Shown in pieces: positions 1 to 8,987 of a DNA stretch of 64,000 nucleotides. Positions within the stretch are counted from its first letter, which is position 1, and every line of letters starts with the position of its first letter. The notes under the pieces are model-generated. The model did no database searches. It had not been told where the DNA came from and saw only the letters and a list, made by a program, of their open reading frames with translations. The position numbers and the translations under genes are program-made. This DNA comes from Halegenticoccus soli. GTDB taxonomy: Archaea; Halobacteriota; Halobacteria; Halobacteriales; Haloferacaceae. Location: NCBI RefSeq assembly GCF_002844195.1, contig NZ_PEND01000003.1, positions 62,001 through 126,000 of the forward strand, read 5' to 3'.

Positions 1-983
1 ATTCCCCACCACGCCGCGCCGACGTGGTCGAGTTCCGGCACTTCGATCGTGTCGACAGTCGCGCCACGCGACTCAAGGCGATCGAGCGCGGCGTCGAACT
101 CCTCCAGCACCGAGTCGCGTGCGAATCCGTCGGTGTACCGGCCGAGCACACCGAACCGCGTGTCGGAGAGGTCACGCCCGAGATCGTCGACGAAGCGCTC
201 GCGTCCCTCGCGGGGAAGCGGGTCGGCGATGACTTCCATCCCGCGGGCGGCGGTCTCTACGTCGGCCGCCATCGGACCGATTTCTTCGAGCGAATCGCCC
301 TGCGTGACGAACCCGCGTTTGGAGACGCGCCCGTGGGTGGGCTTCAGCCCCACGACACCGCAGTAGCTCGCCGGAATGCGGATGCTTCCCCCCGTGTCGG
401 ACCCGAGCGCGAGGTCGACAGTGCCGGCGGCGACGGCGGCGCCGCTCCCACCAGAGGAGCCTCCGGCGACCCGCTCGGCGTCGTGAGGGTTCGTCACTGG
501 GTCGAAGGCGCTGCTCTCGCTCGTCGGCCCCATGGCGAACTCGTCCAGGTTCGTCTTCCCGCGGAGGCGAGCGCCGGCGTCGAGGAGGCGCTCGACGACT
601 GTCGCGTGCGCTCCGGGGACGAACCCCTCGAAGCCGCGCGAGGCGTTCGTCAACTCCACGCCGCGGACGCAGATGTTGTCTTTCACACCGACCTCGACGT
701 CCGAGAGTAATCCATCGGCGCCCGTCCGGACGAGATCGAATAGGGTGATCCACGCGTTGTGTGGGTTCTCACCGTCCGTTGGCCGGTACGGCGGCTCTCC
801 GTACGTGTCTCCGCCGCCCGAAAAATCGCACAGCGCGTCGAGTGCTGCGGATTCCAGGTCGGCGTACGCGTCGGATTCCGAGTAGGCTGCGGCGGCCGCC
901 GCCTCCCCCTTGGTCACCTCCATGCCGATCTGCTCGGCGAGCGCTTCCGCATCGGCCTCCGAGAGGCGTCTGTACATGCTCAT
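1..983 (-). CDS. Amidase (amidase signature family), 3' end outside window
   Basis: Hydrolyses an amide bond on a small substrate in the cytoplasm; the substrate cannot be read from sequence. Translation from the ATG at 983 gives an amidase-signature protein with the Ser-cisSer-Lys triad visible: Lys101 in VEVGVKDN, the cis-Ser near 176 in the GGSSGGS stretch, and the nucleophile Ser200 in DTGGSIRIPA. The window ends after about 327 residues, so the C-terminal third is missing. The start is followed by a second in-frame ATG at 977, so either could be used. It lies 12 bases beyond the stop of the Gfo/Idh gene on the same strand and probably shares its transcript. GatA of the tRNA amidotransferase has the same core, but the poorly conserved N-terminus and catabolic context favour a stand-alone amidase. 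Confidence 0.88.
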   Translation of the reverse strand, partial: MSMYRRLSEADAEALAEQIGMEVTKGEAAAAAAYSESDAYADLESAALDALCDFSGGGDTYGEPPYRPTDGENPHNAWITLFDLVRTGADGLLSDVEVGVKDNICVRGVELTNASRGFEGFVPGAHATVVERLLDAGARLRGKTNLDEFAMGPTSESSAFDPVTNPHDAERVAGGSSGGSGAAVAAGTVDLALGSDTGGSIRIPASYCGVVGLKPTHGRVSKRGFVTQGDSLEEIGPMAADVETAARGMEVIADPLPREGRERFVDDLGRDLSDTRFGVLGRYTDGFARDSVLEEFDAALDRLESRGATVDTIEVPELDHVGAAWWG

Positions 984-995
984 TGTCGTCAAGCG

Positions 996-2021
996 TCAGT
1001 AGTCGAGGTCAACGTCGACCTGTTTACCGGTCCAGGCGGACTCGTAAGCCGCCTCGGTCACGGCCGTCGACAGGAGCCCGTCGTGAACGGTGGCCGGCGG
1101 TTCGCTGCCGGTCTCGATGGCCTCGATGAAGGCGTCGGCCTTCGGAATCTCCGATCCCAAATTGATATTCGGCGTGCGGATGTCGCCGTCGCCGTCGATG
1201 CTGCGGAATCGGCGGGGATTCCACTCGTGACCGTCGATGAGCGTCGCGCCATCCTCGCCCCAGAACTGGTAGGCCTCGCTCACGCGCGGAGCGTCTCCCG
1301 AGACGGCGATGGTCGCGACGCCGCCGTTCTCGAACCGGACCGTGAGCCCCGCCTGGATGTCGATCCGTTCTTCGTCGTCGTGAAACGTCATCTGGGCGGT
1401 CACCGACAAGGGTGTCTCGTCCATCACCCACAGCACCGCATCGACGACGTGACTCCCGGAGTCGTACAGCTGTCCGCCGCCGCTCAGGTCGGCGGTGGCC
1501 TTCCAGGACCCGCGCACCGCGTTGATCCAGTCCTGGGTGAGCTCGGCGGTGACGAACTCGGGGCTCGTCTCGCGCTCGCTCCAGTATTCGCGGGCCGTTC
1601 GGAAGGCGGTATCGAGGTGCCGTTGGTACCCGAGCATCACCGTTCGGTCGGACTGCTCGACCCGGCGGACGAGGTCCTTGGCGTCGTCGAGGGACGTACA
1701 GAGCGGCTTTTCGCAGAGGACGTGGAGGTCGCGCTCCAGGCCTGCCACGATCTGTTCGTGGTGGAGCGCATGGGGCGTCGTTATCACCAACCCATCGAGG
1801 TCCTCCTCTTCGAGCATGCGCTCGTACTCTTCGTACCGTGATTCTTCAGGGACACCGAGTTCATCCGCCGCCTCGATGAGAACGTCGGGATTGAGTTCGG
1901 CCAGTGCGCCGACGGTCGCCCGGTCGTGGCGGCGGAACTCTCGTCCCATCGCCTTGCCGAGAAAGCCGGTCCCGATAATTCCCGCTCGAAACGGTACCTC
2001 AGCAGAGTACGTGCTCTCCAT
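996..2021 (-). CDS. Gfo/Idh/MocA family oxidoreductase
   Basis: NAD(P)-dependent sugar or inositol-type dehydrogenase, cytoplasmic. The N-terminal Rossmann fold shows GIIGTGFLGKA, followed by the family Glu-Lys-Pro signature (CEKPLCTS, near residue 100). The C-terminal domain has the GGGQLYDSGSH segment, where Asp and His line the active site. Length is 341 residues, normal for the family. A GTG at 2036 is in frame, but a TATA-like stretch (AAACACTTAACAC on the minus strand, about 2046-2060) lies some 30 bases before the ATG at 2021, which favours that start. The amidase follows 12 bases downstream. Substrate unknown. With three more Gfo/Idh genes in the window, each probably serves a different sugar. 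Confidence 0.9.
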   Translation of the reverse strand: MESTYSAEVPFRAGIIGTGFLGKAMGREFRRHDRATVGALAELNPDVLIEAADELGVPEESRYEEYERMLEEEDLDGLVITTPHALHHEQIVAGLERDLHVLCEKPLCTSLDDAKDLVRRVEQSDRTVMLGYQRHLDTAFRTAREYWSERETSPEFVTAELTQDWINAVRGSWKATADLSGGGQLYDSGSHVVDAVLWVMDETPLSVTAQMTFHDDEERIDIQAGLTVRFENGGVATIAVSGDAPRVSEAYQFWGEDGATLIDGHEWNPRRFRSIDGDGDIRTPNINLGSEIPKADAFIEAIETGSEPPATVHDGLLSTAVTEAAYESAWTGKQVDVDLDY

Positions 2022-2093
2022 GCTCCAGTTCACCACTATCGTGTGGTGTGTTAAGTGTTTTCAATTGAGCAGGAAACGGCCGCGATCTCCGCG

Positions 2094-2540
2094 TTACTCG
2101 GTCCGAACGACGACCGAGCCCTCGAAGTTGAGGATGATCGATTGCGCGTCGTCGCCGAAGAGCACCTTCCCCGTCGGCGACCGCTTCGTGCCGGTGACGA
2201 AGATGTAATCGCAGCCGTGGGTGCGCGCCGCCGCGAGGATCTCGTCGCGTCTCTCGCCCAGCGCGCCGACGGGAGTGATCGACACGTCCAGATCGTCGAG
2301 GAGTTCGGTGCCGGCGTTGGCGGCGTACTGGCGGGCGCCCTCCTGAGCCGTCTCGACGCTGTACATCGACGTTCCCGACGATACCTCGGCGAGACGATCC
2401 TGATTCTCCTGGAACTCCTCCTCGGTCGTCACGTGCAGGATCACGACCTCGGCGCCGACGCCCGCGGCCAATTCCCCGGCCTCGCGCACCATTTCCCTCG
2501 ATCGGTCGTCCGAATCAACAACTGCCAGTGCTCGTTGCAT
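2094..2540 (-). CDS. Universal stress protein (UspA family)
   Basis: Single-domain Usp of 148 residues, a soluble nucleotide-binding protein of general stress physiology. The C-terminal ATP-binding loop is clear: GTKRSPTGKVLFGD, followed by a Gln-Ser-Ile stretch. The N-terminus (MQRALAVVDSDD) has the usual first strand with the Asp that contacts ATP. A TATA-like element (AAATAAATAC read on the minus strand, about 2563-2572) sits about 28 bases upstream of the ATG, so the transcript probably starts almost at the codon. It has its own promoter and is not obviously part of the neighbouring sugar genes. Confidence 0.9.
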   Translation of the reverse strand: MQRALAVVDSDDRSREMVREAGELAAGVGAEVVILHVTTEEEFQENQDRLAEVSSGTSMYSVETAQEGARQYAANAGTELLDDLDVSITPVGALGERRDEILAAARTHGCDYIFVTGTKRSPTGKVLFGDDAQSIILNFEGSVVVRTE

Positions 2541-2665
2541 AGTGGACAGTTTCGTCGTCCGTATTTATTTCTTGGTGGTGAGTTCCACGCTGTGCGGCGC
2601 GGGCACGAGATGTTTGATGAATGAGGGATACCTTTTTGCATGCCGCCGAAACCTGTTCAGACGCG

Positions 2666-3424
2666 ATGGTTCAGGTCACCGTATGGAACGAACACCGTAG
2701 CGAGACGAAACACGAGCGCGGGCGCGAGCTCTATCCGGACGGCATCCACGCCGAACTCGCCGCGCTACTCGAAGCCGAAAACCATGACGTACGGACGGCG
2801 ACGCTGGACGAACCCGACCACGGACTGACCGACGATGTCCTCGAAGCGACAGACGTTCTGCTGTGGTGGGGTCACGAGGCCCACGACGAGGTCGCGGACG
2901 ATATCGTCGAGAAGGTAACAGAGCGGGTGCTCGACGGAATGGGCCTCCTGGTTCTCCACTCGGCACACTACTCCAAGATCTTCCAGGAGCTCATGGGTAC
3001 GACCGGGTCGCTGAAGTGGCGCGACACGCGGCTGACCGACGGCGAGCGCGAGCGCGTCTGGATCGTCGAGCCGGGTCACCCGATCGTCGACGGACTGGAC
3101 GAGGAGTACATCGAGATCCCGCAGGCGGAGATGTACGGCGAACGCTTCGACATCCCAGCGCCCGACACGCTCGTCACCATCAGCTGGTTCGAGGGCGGCG
3201 AAGTGTTCCGCTCAGGGTGCTGTTATCAACGTGGAAAGGGGCGAGTGTTCTACTTCCGTCCGGGTCACGAAACGTATCCGGTCTACAAGCAGGACGGCGT
3301 CCGGACGGTCATCGCCAACGCTGTTCAGTGGGCGGCACCCGTCGACGGGCCCGAACCGGAGTTCGCCGACCAGCGCGACCCGCTCGAAGAGATCGAGGAG
3401 GGCCGTCCTCCCGAACACCGGTAA
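2666..3424 (+). CDS. ThuA family protein
   Basis: ThuA-domain protein (class I glutamine-amidotransferase-like fold) of 252 residues. In rhizobia ThuA works with the Gfo/Idh enzyme ThuB in trehalose and related disaccharide use through 3-keto sugars; its exact chemistry is not settled. Visible family segments are [28 protein letters not shown] and [15 protein letters not shown] chose the ATG at 2666 because [10 protein letters not shown] is the usual family beginning; an earlier ATG at 2621 would add an unconserved 15-residue tail. Two Gfo/Idh genes and a sugar isomerase lie within 3 kb, which fits a keto-glycoside role. Confidence 0.87.
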   Translation: MVQVTVWNEHRSETKHERGRELYPDGIHAELAALLEAENHDVRTATLDEPDHGLTDDVLEATDVLLWWGHEAHDEVADDIVEKVTERVLDGMGLLVLHSAHYSKIFQELMGTTGSLKWRDTRLTDGERERVWIVEPGHPIVDGLDEEYIEIPQAEMYGERFDIPAPDTLVTISWFEGGEVFRSGCCYQRGKGRVFYFRPGHETYPVYKQDGVRTVIANAVQWAAPVDGPEPEFADQRDPLEEIEEGRPPEHR

Positions 3425-3497
3425 GCGGACGCCGATGTGCCGTTCGTCCTCGGTTTCGTCGCACCGTAGCTGATCGGTTACCCCATCCGATCTCGTT

Positions 3498-4232
3498 TTA
3501 ACGTCCCAGGAGGTCGTCAAGCCGCTCCGCTCCCAGACAGAGCGACTCGGTCGGATCGTCGGGAGCGTCGTGCTCGTAGATGAACCACTCCGCGCCCGCC
3601 TCGATGGCTGCATCGACGCAGGCGGCGAGGTCCACGTCGCCCTCGCCGATTTCGGCGGGGCTCCCGTCGTCGAGATCGACGTCTTTGATGTGGATCAGCG
3701 GACATCTGCCGTCGAGCACCGATAGGAGGTCGACGGGGTCACGCCCTCCCTCGGCGGCCCAGCCGACGTCAAGTTCGTACAGCACCGACGGCGACGTTCT
3801 TTCGATCAGGCGATCGAACGCCGTCCGGCCGTTCACGTCCCCGAACTCGTGAGCGTGATTGTGGTAGAAGAGGCGGCAGCCGTCGGATCCGAGGCGGTCG
3901 GCGACGCGTTCGAGGGACGTCGCCGTCGACGCGAGCGCCTCGAGAGAGGCGAAGTGGTCATGGTCGAGGTACGGGACGACGACCGACTCGCAATCGAAGC
4001 TGCCGACTGTCTCGACAACCCCCCCGGGATCCTCGTCAACGCGGTCGTAGCTGACATGAGCGCCGGCGCACGCGATTCCGTGATCGTCGAGTGCGTCCCC
4101 GAGTGCGACAGGGTCGTCGGGAAGTCCGGCGAGTTCGATGCCGTCGTAGCCGGCGCTGGCGACGCGTCCGACGAGGTCGGGAAGCGGTTCATCGATATCC
4201 CGAACGGTGAACAGCTGTATTGCGCTGCGCAT
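3498..4232 (-). CDS. Sugar phosphate isomerase/epimerase-like TIM barrel
   Basis: AP-endonuclease-2/xylose-isomerase-like barrel of 244 residues, a metal-dependent sugar isomerase or epimerase of unknown substrate. The N-terminus MRSAIQLFTVRD is typical of the subgroup. Likely metal ligands lie in the stretches YHNHAHEFGD (His/Glu), YELDVGWAAEGG (Asp) and PLIHIKDVDL (His). It starts one base after the stop of the Gfo/Idh gene upstream on the same strand (stop at 4234), so the two are almost certainly cotranscribed and act in one route. Some relatives hydrate, dehydrate or cleave 3-keto sugars rather than isomerise phosphates. Confidence 0.88.
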   Translation of the reverse strand: MRSAIQLFTVRDIDEPLPDLVGRVASAGYDGIELAGLPDDPVALGDALDDHGIACAGAHVSYDRVDEDPGGVVETVGSFDCESVVVPYLDHDHFASLEALASTATSLERVADRLGSDGCRLFYHNHAHEFGDVNGRTAFDRLIERTSPSVLYELDVGWAAEGGRDPVDLLSVLDGRCPLIHIKDVDLDDGSPAEIGEGDVDLAACVDAAIEAGAEWFIYEHDAPDDPTESLCLGAERLDDLLGR

Positions 4233-4233
4233 G

Positions 4234-5349
4234 TCAGTCGAGGGCCATCGGCTCTTCGACCACGATCTCGTTCGGCTCCAGCTGGACCGGGCGACCGCCG
4301 TGCTCGCTCGATTGGTAAATTGCCTCGATGACGCGCTGGACGGTGAGTGCCTCGGCGATCGTGCTTATCCCCGGAGAATCACCCGTCGCCACGGCGCCGA
4401 GGAAGCACTCCGCCTGGGCCTCTTTGCAGTCCTGCTCGGGGACCCTCACCGCCGAATCGACGTGGTGAGTGGTGCCGACGTCCCTGGTCTCGTAGAGTGT
4501 CAGGTGTCCCTCCGCTTTGTCGAGCGTCGCGCCGGCCTCCGTCCCCCGGAGAGAAATCGTCTCCTCCCACTCGCCGTTCGTCGCCCACGCGATGTCGAGC
4601 GAGACGGTCTGTCCATCGGCTGTCTGCAACAGGGCCATCGCGGAGTCTTCGACGTCGAACGCGCCGGCCCCGGCGTCGTCGCCCCACATCTCCAGATATC
4701 TGTAGTCGTCGCGGTTTCCGAACTCCGACCGCGTAACGCCCGTGACCTGGGTCACTTCGGGGTGACCGAGTACGTGTAGCGTCAGATCGATGATGTGGAC
4801 GCCAATGTCGATCAGGGCGCCGCCGCCGGCGACTTCCTTGGCGGTGAACCACGATCCCCGCCCGGGGACGCCTCGTCGCCGCAAGTAGTTCGTTTCGACG
4901 CGGGTCACGTCACCGAGGTAACCGCCCTCGACGTACCCCTGCAGCGCGGTCGCGGCGTTCAGAAAGCGGTTGTGGAAGCCGACCATCCCGAAGGCGTCGG
5001 AGGCAGCCGCGGCTGCGGCGATTCGCTCGGCGCTGTCGAGTGTGTGCGCCAGCGGTTTCTCCAAGAGGAGATCGATGTCGGCCTCGAAGGCATCGACCGC
5101 CGCGGGTTCGTGGAACTTGTTCGGCGTGGTGACGATGACGGCGTCCAGTTCCTCTTCGGCGTACAGTTCCTCGTGCGAGGCGTACGTGTCGACTCCCCAC
5201 TTTCGGTTGTAGTGACGGCGTGCGTCTTCGACGATGTCTGCGCCGGCAACTACGTCGTGTCCTGCATTCTCGACCAGTTCCGTGTGCCAGTGGCCCATCG
5301 ACCCGAGTCCGACGATGCCGACGCGGACATCATTGTTACGTTCTTCCAT
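4234..5349 (-). CDS. Gfo/Idh/MocA family oxidoreductase
   Basis: Second sugar-type NAD(P)-dependent dehydrogenase, 371 residues. Rossmann motif VGIVGLGSMGHWH near the N-terminus, the EKP signature as LLEKPLAHTL near residue 96, and the active-site GGGALIDIGVHIID segment near 176. The start MEERNNDVRVG is the only ATG that leaves a normal N-terminus. It is first in a two-gene minus-strand unit with the sugar isomerase and faces away from the GH97 glycosidase, with a 251-base divergent promoter region between them. The pair plus GH97 suggests that a released monosaccharide or keto-glycoside is oxidised and isomerised. Confidence 0.9.
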   Translation of the reverse strand: MEERNNDVRVGIVGLGSMGHWHTELVENAGHDVVAGADIVEDARRHYNRKWGVDTYASHEELYAEEELDAVIVTTPNKFHEPAAVDAFEADIDLLLEKPLAHTLDSAERIAAAAAASDAFGMVGFHNRFLNAATALQGYVEGGYLGDVTRVETNYLRRRGVPGRGSWFTAKEVAGGGALIDIGVHIIDLTLHVLGHPEVTQVTGVTRSEFGNRDDYRYLEMWGDDAGAGAFDVEDSAMALLQTADGQTVSLDIAWATNGEWEETISLRGTEAGATLDKAEGHLTLYETRDVGTTHHVDSAVRVPEQDCKEAQAECFLGAVATGDSPGISTIAEALTVQRVIEAIYQSSEHGGRPVQLEPNEIVVEEPMALD

Positions 5350-5600
5350 GTAGACGGCTCACAATTTGCCCACAGAACCGTATGTATTGCGATTTCTCAG
5401 ATGAATCTTGGCGCGTTCGCACCGATTCGCGGGAACGATTCCGCGACACCTCCGTCACCGGATGATTTTTCCATAGGGGCGGAGAACCGGCCACAGGGTT
5501 CGAGAGAGTATGTCACGCGACGCGTCCATCCTCGACGAGACAGGAGAGACAACGGTTCGAGCAGACTGTCACCGGAAGCACCGCGGAGGGTGCTGAGCGA

Positions 5601-7397
5601 ATGCCCCTCGAAAGTCCGGACGGGACGGTCGGTGTTAAATTGGGCCTTGACGGAGACGGGCGACCGATCCTCAGCGTCCGCTCTGCTGGGACGGGCGTCA
5701 TAGAGCCGTCACCCCTCGGACTTGAGACGTTCGAAACCTCGTTCAGCGCCGGTCTCTCTGTCGAGGTCCGCGAGCGGCGGACGACCGAGATCGCGTACGA
5801 AACGCCCGCGGGCAAACGACGGCACCACCGTTGTCGGGCTAACGAGGAAACGGTAACGCTCGTCGACGACGACGGTGCCACCGTTCGAATCGACCTCCGG
5901 GTGTCGAACGATGGGGTCGCTTACCGTTACCGCCTTCCCGGCCAGGGGCCCGTCGTCGTGACCGGCGAGGAGAGCGCGTTTCGTCTCCCCGAGGGGGCGT
6001 CGGCGTGGGTGATGCCGTTCGAGGCGAAACACGAGGACGTCTGGCGATCGACATCGGCGAAAGAGGCGGCAGGACGGTACAGTTTCCCGTCGCTGTTCGA
6101 AGTAGGCAGTCGCTGGGTGCTGCTGACGGAGGCGGGCGTCGACGGTCGGTACGTCGCATCCCACGTCACCGCCGAAGCGGATGACACGCTGTTTCGCGTC
6201 CACTTTCCGGATTCGGAGCGCCACCGAATGGCGACCGAATCGGCCGACGTGAGCACCACGCGACCGCTCGCGACGCCGTGGCGCGTCGCCATCGTCGGCG
6301 ATCTAGCGACCGTTGTCGAGTCGGACTTGGTCACGGACGTGATCGACGCGCCGTCGTACGGCACCGATCCGTGTCGAATCGAAGACCAGTCGTGGATTCG
6401 ACCCGGTCGCGTCGCGTGGTCTTGGTGGTCCGACGGCGCCAGTCCGAGCGATCCAGCTACGCAGCGACGGTACGTCGATTACGCGAGCGAACGCGACTGG
6501 GAGTACGTTCTCGTCGACGCCGGGTGGAGTCAGGGTAGTTGGATGACTGACCTCGTGGACTATGCGACCGAGCGCAACGTCGACGTACTCGTCTGGTCGC
6601 GGTGGTCGGATCTCGACACGGAGGCGAAACGGGCGATGCGGCTCCCCCGGTGGAAGTCGTGGGGCGTCGCGGGCGTCAAGGTCGACTACATGAACTCCGA
6701 CAGCCAACAGATGATGGAGTTCTACGACGAGCTGGCGGCGGCGACGGCCGACCACGAACTCCTCTTGAACGTTCACGGGTCGATCACCCCGAAGGGGTTA
6801 CGTCGGCGGTGGCCCCACTTGCTCACCTATGAGGGAGTCTACGGCGCGGAGAACTACCATCCCGCGCCGCAGACGATCCCACCGGAGCACAACGTCATCC
6901 TCCCATTTACCCGCAACGTTATCGGACCGATGGATTACACGCCAGTGACGTTCTCCGCGGAAACTCGCACTACCACCGTCGGCCACGAACTCGCACTCGC
7001 AGTCGTCTTCGAGACGGGTCTCCAGCACTTCGCGGACGACATCGAAACCTACCGTAAACGACCGTTAGCGGAGGAGTTCCTCGAACACGTTCCCGCCGCC
7101 TGGGATGCGACGCGGTTCGTCGGCGGTTACCCGGGGAGGGAAGCGACGATCGCCCGTCGCCACGGAGAGCGCTGGTTCGTCGGGTGCATCACCGCGGGTG
7201 AAGGTCGGACTGTCGAGGGTTCGTGCGAATTCCTCGATATCGAAGGCCCCTACCGCGTCGATATCTATCGTGACGACGAGGCCGGCGAGTCGATCGCGCG
7301 AGAGAATCGGCGGATCGCGCGCGACGACGCGTTCGCTGTCTCGCTGCCCGAAAACGGCGGATTTGCAGCGATTTTCCGCCCGCTCGGCGGAGAATGA
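5601..7397 (+). CDS. Glycoside hydrolase family 97, predicted retaining alpha-glycosidase
   Basis: GH97 enzymes remove terminal alpha-linked glucose or galactose. The 598-residue protein has the N-terminal beta-sandwich (SPDGTVGVKL, typical GH97 opening), the barrel, and a C-terminal beta domain. Barrel landmarks are VAWSWWSDG, YVLVDAGW, GVAGVKVDYMNSD and LTYEGVYGAE. Asp362 in VKVDYM matches the nucleophile of the retaining GH97 group (alpha-galactosidase type); inverting SusB-type enzymes lack an acid there. Glu411 (TYEGVY) is the likely acid/base. No signal peptide is visible, so the enzyme is probably intracellular. Transcription is divergent from the Gfo/Idh-isomerase pair. Confidence 0.92.
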   Translation: MPLESPDGTVGVKLGLDGDGRPILSVRSAGTGVIEPSPLGLETFETSFSAGLSVEVRERRTTEIAYETPAGKRRHHRCRANEETVTLVDDDGATVRIDLRVSNDGVAYRYRLPGQGPVVVTGEESAFRLPEGASAWVMPFEAKHEDVWRSTSAKEAAGRYSFPSLFEVGSRWVLLTEAGVDGRYVASHVTAEADDTLFRVHFPDSERHRMATESADVSTTRPLATPWRVAIVGDLATVVESDLVTDVIDAPSYGTDPCRIEDQSWIRPGRVAWSWWSDGASPSDPATQRRYVDYASERDWEYVLVDAGWSQGSWMTDLVDYATERNVDVLVWSRWSDLDTEAKRAMRLPRWKSWGVAGVKVDYMNSDSQQMMEFYDELAAATADHELLLNVHGSITPKGLRRRWPHLLTYEGVYGAENYHPAPQTIPPEHNVILPFTRNVIGPMDYTPVTFSAETRTTTVGHELALAVVFETGLQHFADDIETYRKRPLAEEFLEHVPAAWDATRFVGGYPGREATIARRHGERWFVGCITAGEGRTVEGSCEFLDIEGPYRVDIYRDDEAGESIARENRRIARDDAFAVSLPENGGFAAIFRPLGGE

Positions 7398-7481
7398 TAG
7401 TGACGCTCGGCGTTCGGGCAGCCCCCCGCTGAGATCAACACGTATGTTTAACTCCACCCCTGACGAATGGTACCGACACTT

Positions 7482-7772
7482 ATGGCAACACGGAGCGAAG
7501 GATCGCGGTCCGACTTCGCCGCTAGCATTCGCGAGTTCGTCGACAAGAATCGTCTCCTCACTTATTTCATCCTGATCGAGACGAGTTTCGTCGTCTCGGC
7601 CTACTGGCTCGACACGTGGACGTCGTATTCCCTGGGCCCGAGTGGGGTTGACATCACCGACGTCGCAGCGGGACTTCTCGGCGGTTGGGCGGTCGTATTC
7701 GGACTCCTCGGCCTCGTTGGTTTTCTGCTCGCGGCTGTGTCCAGGCTCTGGATCCGAATCGACCGCCGGTGA
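7482..7772 (+). CDS. Small membrane protein, function unknown
   Basis: A 96-residue protein with two predicted membrane helices: one around LTYFILIETSFVVSAYWL and one around GLLGGWAVVFGLLGLVGFLL, ending in a basic RLWIRIDRR tail. I do not recognise the family. The ATG at 7482 is preferred over one at 7467 because a TATA-like TATGTTTA lies about 35 bases upstream (7443-7450). Acidic and membrane composition agree with a real haloarchaeal gene rather than a chance frame. It stands alone downstream of GH97, separated by 84 bases. Confidence 0.6.
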   Translation: MATRSEGSRSDFAASIREFVDKNRLLTYFILIETSFVVSAYWLDTWTSYSLGPSGVDITDVAAGLLGGWAVVFGLLGLVGFLLAAVSRLWIRIDRR

Positions 7773-8777
7773 GCTCTCATAACAGTGACTCCTTGACGCT
7801 CGGCTAGACCGGTCCGCCGTGACCGGGTAGCTGGCTGAAGAGAGCAGGTGCGATCAGGCCGCCGTAGCGCTGTACCAGATGGGGCGTAGGGATAGCGGTC
7901 GTTCTTCGCTCGCTCTCCGAGCGAAGTGCGCATTATCCTCACAACGCGGGTGGCACTGGCGGTGACGATTACGATTGCACCGCGAAATCGAGAGCGTCGA
8001 AATTTCTTGTTCAATTGTGATGAACAGTGATTCAATCGCCTTCACCTATAAAATTGGACCAAGGAGAAGTAGTCAACGAAATTCGTCTCTTGGACCCCGT
8101 ATTAGTGCGTTCTTTCCGTTCATCATGACTAATTCGGAAATCGAGTGGTACCCCTCCATCAGACACCAGAGGTGTAATCAGTCATCTCTAGTATCAGGCC
8201 CACGTGTGTGACGGTTGTACGTTTGTAATCCCGCGGTACGGTGGTTCGCGAGCACGGTCGGTTGGTGCCCGACACCGTCTCCACTATCAGCAATTTTCGG
8301 TCGTCAGTGGGGGACCCCCTGGGTTGTGTGTTCTTCGCGGAGGTGCGTCGAAGGACCTGACGGGGCGTCGAATGTTCAATACTCGTGAACGCAAGACGTG
8401 GCGACTTCAATCTGAGGTCTTCCTTAGATACACGGTTTAGGCGGCAGACCGTGGCTCTTAGTTGCATCCAGAACCACCATTCGAAGAATAATGAAATCGG
8501 CACTATTGAACGGATCAGTTACGCTCGACGATGTTTCGAAAAGTGCACTTACGCCTCAATGACCGATCGGTGGCGTCGTGAGCCGCGTTCGACGGTTCAC
8601 ACGTAGCAATCAGAGACGACCGGCTTCTTCGAGAGACATAATAGTCTTCTAACGGTTAGTGAGCGGGCGCGCCGTCTAAGGGAACGCCGAGGGAAACGAC
8701 CTGAGCGGCGCACCGAGACAGGGTTCCGAAACCGAAGAGGCGCACATTAATTGCAGGTGGGCGTGAAGTCACTCCCC
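7773..8777. other. Intergenic stretch without a recognisable gene
   Basis: About 1 kb with only short open frames on either strand, none resembling a family I know and none with the acidic composition of the neighbouring proteins. A short TATA-like CCTATAAAATTGG lies near 8044-8056 but has no convincing gene behind it. The 3' end holds the probable promoter of the DUF1450-sulfatase pair (CATTAATT near 8746). It may be decayed sequence. Confidence 0.5.
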
Positions 8778-8987
8778 ATGCCTCGATACGTCGAGTACTG
8801 CCGTACCAACGTTACCGCCGACGCCCGAACGACGCTCGCGAAACTAGATGCGACGGTCGTAGAGAAGTGCTGTCTTCGGCGGTGTGGAGCCTGCAACGCC
8901 GGCCCGTTTCTGATCATCGACGGCGAACCGCGGCGGGGGGAGAGCCACGCCGCGCTCGTCAAAACTCACCGACTAAAAAGCGAATGA
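8778..8987 (+). CDS. DUF1450 (YuzB-like) small cysteine-rich protein
   Basis: A 69-residue protein matching the DUF1450/YuzB pattern: short N-terminal strand MPRYVEYC, a helix, then a Cys cluster (VVEKCCLRRCGACNAGPF) and the closing IDGEPRRGE segment typical of the family. The family has a thioredoxin-like look and is suspected of redox or metal binding; its function is not established. The start at 8778 is chosen because MPRYVEYC aligns with the family, whereas an upstream frame extension does not. Its stop overlaps the sulfatase start (ATGA at 8984-8987), so the two are translationally coupled. A TATA-like element lies about 30 bases upstream. Confidence 0.82.
   Translation: MPRYVEYCRTNVTADARTTLAKLDATVVEKCCLRRCGACNAGPFLIIDGEPRRGESHAALVKTHRLKSE

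Noticed and set aside
8159-8503. A 114-codon minus-strand frame in the intergenic stretch
   Set aside because: No family resemblance, basic and Thr/Arg-rich composition unlike neighbouring haloarchaeal proteins, and no promoter.
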